DNA of 64,000 bases from Martensiomyces pterosporus (Eukaryota > Kickxellomycota > Kickxellomycetes > Kickxellales > Kickxellaceae), in the NCBI GenBank assembly GCA_025201845.1, contig MU604020.1, positions 1-64,000 of the forward strand. The letters are read 5' to 3'. The notes under the pieces are model-generated. The model was not told the origin of the DNA. It ran no database searches and saw only the letters and a program-made list of their open reading frames with translations. The position numbers were made by a program, and so were the translations under genes. Positions 60,847 to 64,000 of the stretch are shown here, one piece after another (position 1 is the stretch's first letter; the number at the start of each line of letters is the position of its first letter).

Positions 60847-63000
60847 ATGTCGTACCAGAACAAATGGATAAAGGGCAAGCAGCCTGAGGCATCGCCGCCT
60901 CCGCCCGCCGAGACAGCCGATTCAGCAGCCGACGCAGCTGATTCGGCAAAGGCCAAGGCCAAAGCAGAGAAGGAAGAGCGCCGCAGACTGAAGATGATTG
61001 AGCTACAGCAGAAGGGCATTATCGGGCAGGAGGGCCCGAACGCTGCACAGAAAAAGCCGACGACAAAAGCAGAGCGGCGCGCCAAGCAAGAGAGCGAGCG
61101 TGCGGCCAAGCAGGCCAGAGCCCAGCAGAAGCCTGGAGGTGGCCATCAGCAGCAGCAGCAACAGCAGCAGCACCACAGGGATGGTATGGCGGCTTCTGTG
61201 GTCACCCGTGACGGCCGCGAATCGCGGGCTGAGTTGGGCGGACAGCAGGCTACAGCCGCTGCGTCGTCAGCGCATATGGCATCGCATCACCAGAATGCCT
61301 CTGTCAACATGAGCAACAGAGTGCTGCTGGAGGACAAGCGCATGCACCTCTACTCACACTTGGACTTCCCACACCATCCCCCAACCACGGCTTCTGCGCT
61401 GGCACTTGGCCAGCCTCTGGGGTCCAGTAACACGGCAACAGCCGAGCACAGAACGGGAGACGCCGGCGCATTTGTTGCAGGCGTCAAGAACGCCTCGTTC
61501 CCTCCCGGCCCTCAAGTGATTGTTGGCATGGCCAGAGATGCGTATGTTGTGGCCGAAACTGGCGAGCCTGCAACGGTGACGATTGCAGGGGCTGGCGGGG
61601 CCCCCATTGAGGCTACTCTGCGTGATGCAGCGCCGCCGTACGCGAGCGGGCCAGGCCAGCGCAGGTTTACAAAGCTTACGAACCAGTCTGCTGGAATCAC
61701 CATTCATCCGCGCATCAAGGAGGTTGGTCTGCGGATGGCTACGATGGAGATCGCTGGAGCGAACGCCCGCGCTGCGTCGATGCTGGCTGCGTTTATTGAT
61801 GTTATTGCCGACTACACGACCCCTCCCCAGACCTCGCTCTATCGCAACCTGATGGTCTATCTCTCGCCGCAAATCAACTTTCTGGTCCACCAGCGCCCGA
61901 TGTGTGTCGGCATGGGCAACGCCATCCGCTTCCTCAAGGACGAGGTTGTCCGCATACCCGCCGACATGGATGAGGCCACTGCCAAGAGCATGCTGACTGC
62001 GCGTATCCGGGACTACATGAAGGAGAGAATTACCGCTGCCGGAGACGTGATTGCCGAGGCTGGCGCCCAAAAGATCAAGGACGGCGACGTGATCCTTACA
62101 TTCGGCGCCTCGTCGACGGTGCAGCGCCTCCTCATCGCTGCACACAAGGCAGGCCGTAGGTTCCGTGTCATTGTTATTGATTCGCGGCCCCAGTTTGAGG
62201 GCCGCAAGCTTGTCCGCAGGCTGATCGAGGCTGGCCTTACTGATCTTGGCTCGAGCGTCGACTCGGGCAGCCTGGTCGCTGCGCCAACAGACTTGAACAG
62301 CTCGCGCGGAAAGGGCAGAGGTCGCAACGGATCGAATGGCGGCGTCACGTATGCGCCGATCATCGCGCTGGGCTTCCTCATGCGCGAGGCGTCAAAGGTG
62401 TTCCTGGGTGCCGAAGCTTTCTTCGCCAACGGTGCAATGCTCTCCCGTGCCGGAACTGCCATGGTTGCGCTTGCTGCTCAGTCGTACCACGTTCCTGTTA
62501 TCGTTGCCTGCGAAACTTATAAGTTCAGCGAGCGAGTGCAGCTGGATGCTGTCGTAGGCAATGAGCTTGGCACCCCCGATGCGCTGATGTACAAGGCAGG
62601 CAACCCCGACGCTGAACCTGTGGGCATGCAGAGCAATCTGTCTTTGTCAGAGATGGAGTACAGCGCCTATGCTCGCGACAGATACTCGGCCCGCCCGAGA
62701 TGGAACAACCGCGGCTCGCGTGTCGATGATGCCTCGAATGAGATATCGGCAGGCAGCAAGCAAGGAAAGGCATCTAAGAACGCCTTGACGCCAAACTCGT
62801 CCGTCCAGGCCAAGGCTGAGGCCAAGCTTGGCATCCAGTGCCCACTGAACGACTGGCGCACCACCCGCAACCTGCGTCTGGTGAACTTGGCGCAAGACAT
62901 CACTCCTCCAGACTTTGTGTCGGTTATTATCACCGAGGTTGGCATGATTCCCACCACCAGTATTCCTGTTGTTCTTCGCGAGTACAAGAACCAGATTTAG
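60847..63000 (+). CDS. GCD2: translation initiation factor eIF2B subunit delta
   Basis: 717 residues. The N-terminal ~250 residues are Lys/Ala/Gln-rich and disordered (KAKAKAEKEERRR, AKQESERAAKQARA), typical of delta and its regulatory role. The eIF-2B alpha/beta/delta fold begins near 270 (HPRIKEVGLRMATMEIAGANARAASMLAAF). It continues through GDVILTFGASSTVQRLLIAAH, VIVIDSRPQFEGRKLVRRL, SKVFLGAEAFFANGAMLSRAGTAMVAL and VPVIVACETYKFSERVQLDAVVGNELG. It forms the regulatory core of the eIF2 guanine-exchange complex with alpha and beta, sensing phosphorylated eIF2-alpha. A Gly/Ser/Arg insertion (~475-500, SSRGKGRGRNGSNGG) interrupts the fold between conserved strands. Single exon, start at the ATG after CTTAGCGCAAAGAA. 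Confidence 0.93.
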   Translation: MSYQNKWIKGKQPEASPPPPAETADSAADAADSAKAKAKAEKEERRRLKMIELQQKGIIGQEGPNAAQKKPTTKAERRAKQESERAAKQARAQQKPGGGHQQQQQQQQHHRDGMAASVVTRDGRESRAELGGQQATAAASSAHMASHHQNASVNMSNRVLLEDKRMHLYSHLDFPHHPPTTASALALGQPLGSSNTATAEHRTGDAGAFVAGVKNASFPPGPQVIVGMARDAYVVAETGEPATVTIAGAGGAPIEATLRDAAPPYASGPGQRRFTKLTNQSAGITIHPRIKEVGLRMATMEIAGANARAASMLAAFIDVIADYTTPPQTSLYRNLMVYLSPQINFLVHQRPMCVGMGNAIRFLKDEVVRIPADMDEATAKSMLTARIRDYMKERITAAGDVIAEAGAQKIKDGDVILTFGASSTVQRLLIAAHKAGRRFRVIVIDSRPQFEGRKLVRRLIEAGLTDLGSSVDSGSLVAAPTDLNSSRGKGRGRNGSNGGVTYAPIIALGFLMREASKVFLGAEAFFANGAMLSRAGTAMVALAAQSYHVPVIVACETYKFSERVQLDAVVGNELGTPDALMYKAGNPDAEPVGMQSNLSLSEMEYSAYARDRYSARPRWNNRGSRVDDASNEISAGSKQGKASKNALTPNSSVQAKAEAKLGIQCPLNDWRTTRNLRLVNLAQDITPPDFVSVIITEVGMIPTTSIPVVLREYKNQI

Positions 63001-63106
63001 CCGAGCTGTGTAGGAGACGGGTCTAAAGACTGTCAGCACGCTCTTTTCCAGCTAGCGTTGTTGTTACTTTGCTACAGACATAACAGGCAAGGGGAAATAA
63101 ACGAAA

Positions 63107-63953
63107 CTAGATAGTGACGGTCCAGCTAGCAAGCGAGTACTGAGAGTGGTCGGGGATGCTGTAGCTCGTAAGCGGTACCTGAGAGGAGCAGCTGGGAGAC
63201 TCGCCGTCCCTGCCGCAGAATATTGTGCGGTTATCGTGAACCCAGACCTCCTGTGCAAAGTGCTTATATCCAAGCCACTGGAATGGGATGTGCGGGACAA
63301 TATCGTTCTCATACACAATGCGGTATATGCTGAGTCCCAGGCTGTCTACTCCGTCTGCCCAGGCATCGTTGCCTATGCGAGGCATGCCGTATGTGTAGAT
63401 GTGGATGCGGCGTTTAAGGTCTGGTTCTTGGAACAGCACATCCACCGCGCATAGGACTGTCACTGCACCGCCAAGGGAGTGGCCGGTGAACACAATCTTG
63501 TAGTCGGGATACTCCTTTGCTAGCTTCTTCACCCTTTGGACTACTTTGCTGGACACGGCCTGGTAAGAGGTGAGAAAGCCATGGTGAACCATCGAGTCTG
63601 GGATCTGTGCCGGCCAAGAGTCCAGTGCAAACTCCGAGTCCTGAACCCAGTCATCCGTGTCGCGAGTGCCTCGGAACGACACCACTATTATTTGCGTGAG
63701 TGGGTTGTGGCCGATGTACCCTACGCTGATAGGCGCGGCATTGTGCCATGTGTAGTCGACTGCAGTGCCCAGTGTCTCTGGAATCTGGCAGCTTGGAGCA
63801 CAGTCCCACTTGTCTTTTAGGATATACGATGCACGCGCATAGCTATATGTCATCAAGCGGCGTGGAGGCAGCAAATGCGAACAAAACGATGGTAAACAGC
63901 GTCCATGTAAAGCTACTGTTTACATGCTGTTACATGCGCAAGTGTACTTACTG
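63107..63953 (-). CDS. secreted class-3 lipase (partial/uncertain N-terminus)
   Basis: The C-terminal exon from 63853 (first ATG, MTYSYARASYIL) to 63107 encodes about 248 residues of a Rhizomucor-type lipase. Visible features are KWDCAPSC, VVSFRGTRDTDDWVQD (oxyanion and lid), GHSLGG with the catalytic Ser, YGMPRIGNDAWAD, and ENDIVPHIP then HDN for the Asp/His. The mature length matches extracellular triacylglycerol lipases. Just upstream on the same strand a different frame reads TWTLFTIVLFAFAASTPLDD, a clear signal-peptide-like sequence. A GTAAGT donor follows an ATG-bearing stretch at about 63953-63985. The connection between signal and mature frames is not resolved, so an extra intron or a one-base error is possible. 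The gene may run beyond the right edge. Confidence 0.75.
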
Positions 63954-64000
63954 TGCAAACGTCTTTAGCTCTGACCCCGGCCTCATTAGCAGTCGGATAG

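Overview
This window is nuclear DNA from a fungus. It has eukaryotic informational genes (60S ribosomal protein uL1, RNA polymerase III subunit C11, eIF2B delta, cohesin kleisin, mitochondrial processing peptidase) with few, short GT-AG introns. It also has typically fungal families: FMC1, an Osm1-type fumarate reductase, a UPF0658 Golgi protein, RGS proteins with membrane helices, and a farnesylatable Ydj1-type HSP40. The GC-rich coding sequence, mostly intronless long ORFs and long serine-rich or acidic low-complexity insertions suggest an early-diverging lineage such as Kickxellales. That placement is inference, not proven. No CRISPR array, operon, rRNA or convincing tRNA was found.

Layout. 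1-10.1 kb: two near-identical inverted copies of RPL10A enclose an RGS/membrane protein, a Stn1-like OB-fold protein, a divergent Myb/SANT protein and a second RGS/membrane protein. 10.1-11.7 kb: a 17-bp tandem repeat and an N gap flanked by a 404-bp direct repeat, probably unmerged contig ends. 11.7-29.3 kb: RPC11, a membrane DUF229/sulfatase-fold protein, FMC1, fumarate reductase, a large PTP-fold phosphatase, a UPF0658 Golgi protein, a Rad21/Rec8 kleisin and GlcNAc-6-phosphate deacetylase. 29.3-37.1 kb: a 3.2-kb divergent spacer, glucosamine-6-phosphate deaminase with an unusual acidic tail, and a 14-TM MFS transporter. 37.1-41.5 kb: gene-poor, with one candidate 42-residue zinc-finger micro-ORF. 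41.5-49.5 kb: a DH-PH RhoGEF and a 1,353-residue disordered orphan. 49.5-64 kb: MPP beta, YDJ1-like HSP40, a full-size ABCB transporter, eIF2B delta and a class-3 lipase at the edge.

Most genes are unrelated housekeeping neighbours. The clearest functional grouping is NagA, NagB and the MFS transporter. Together they would turn GlcNAc-6-P into fructose-6-P and could form a small amino-sugar (chitin-derived) catabolic cluster. Two RGS-like membrane proteins within about 5 kb and a RhoGEF point to G-protein and polarity signalling. The divergent Stn1-like and Myb-like pair is a possible chromosome-end module but is unproven.

Coordinates of spliced genes span from start codon to stop codon; exon limits are in the evidence text.
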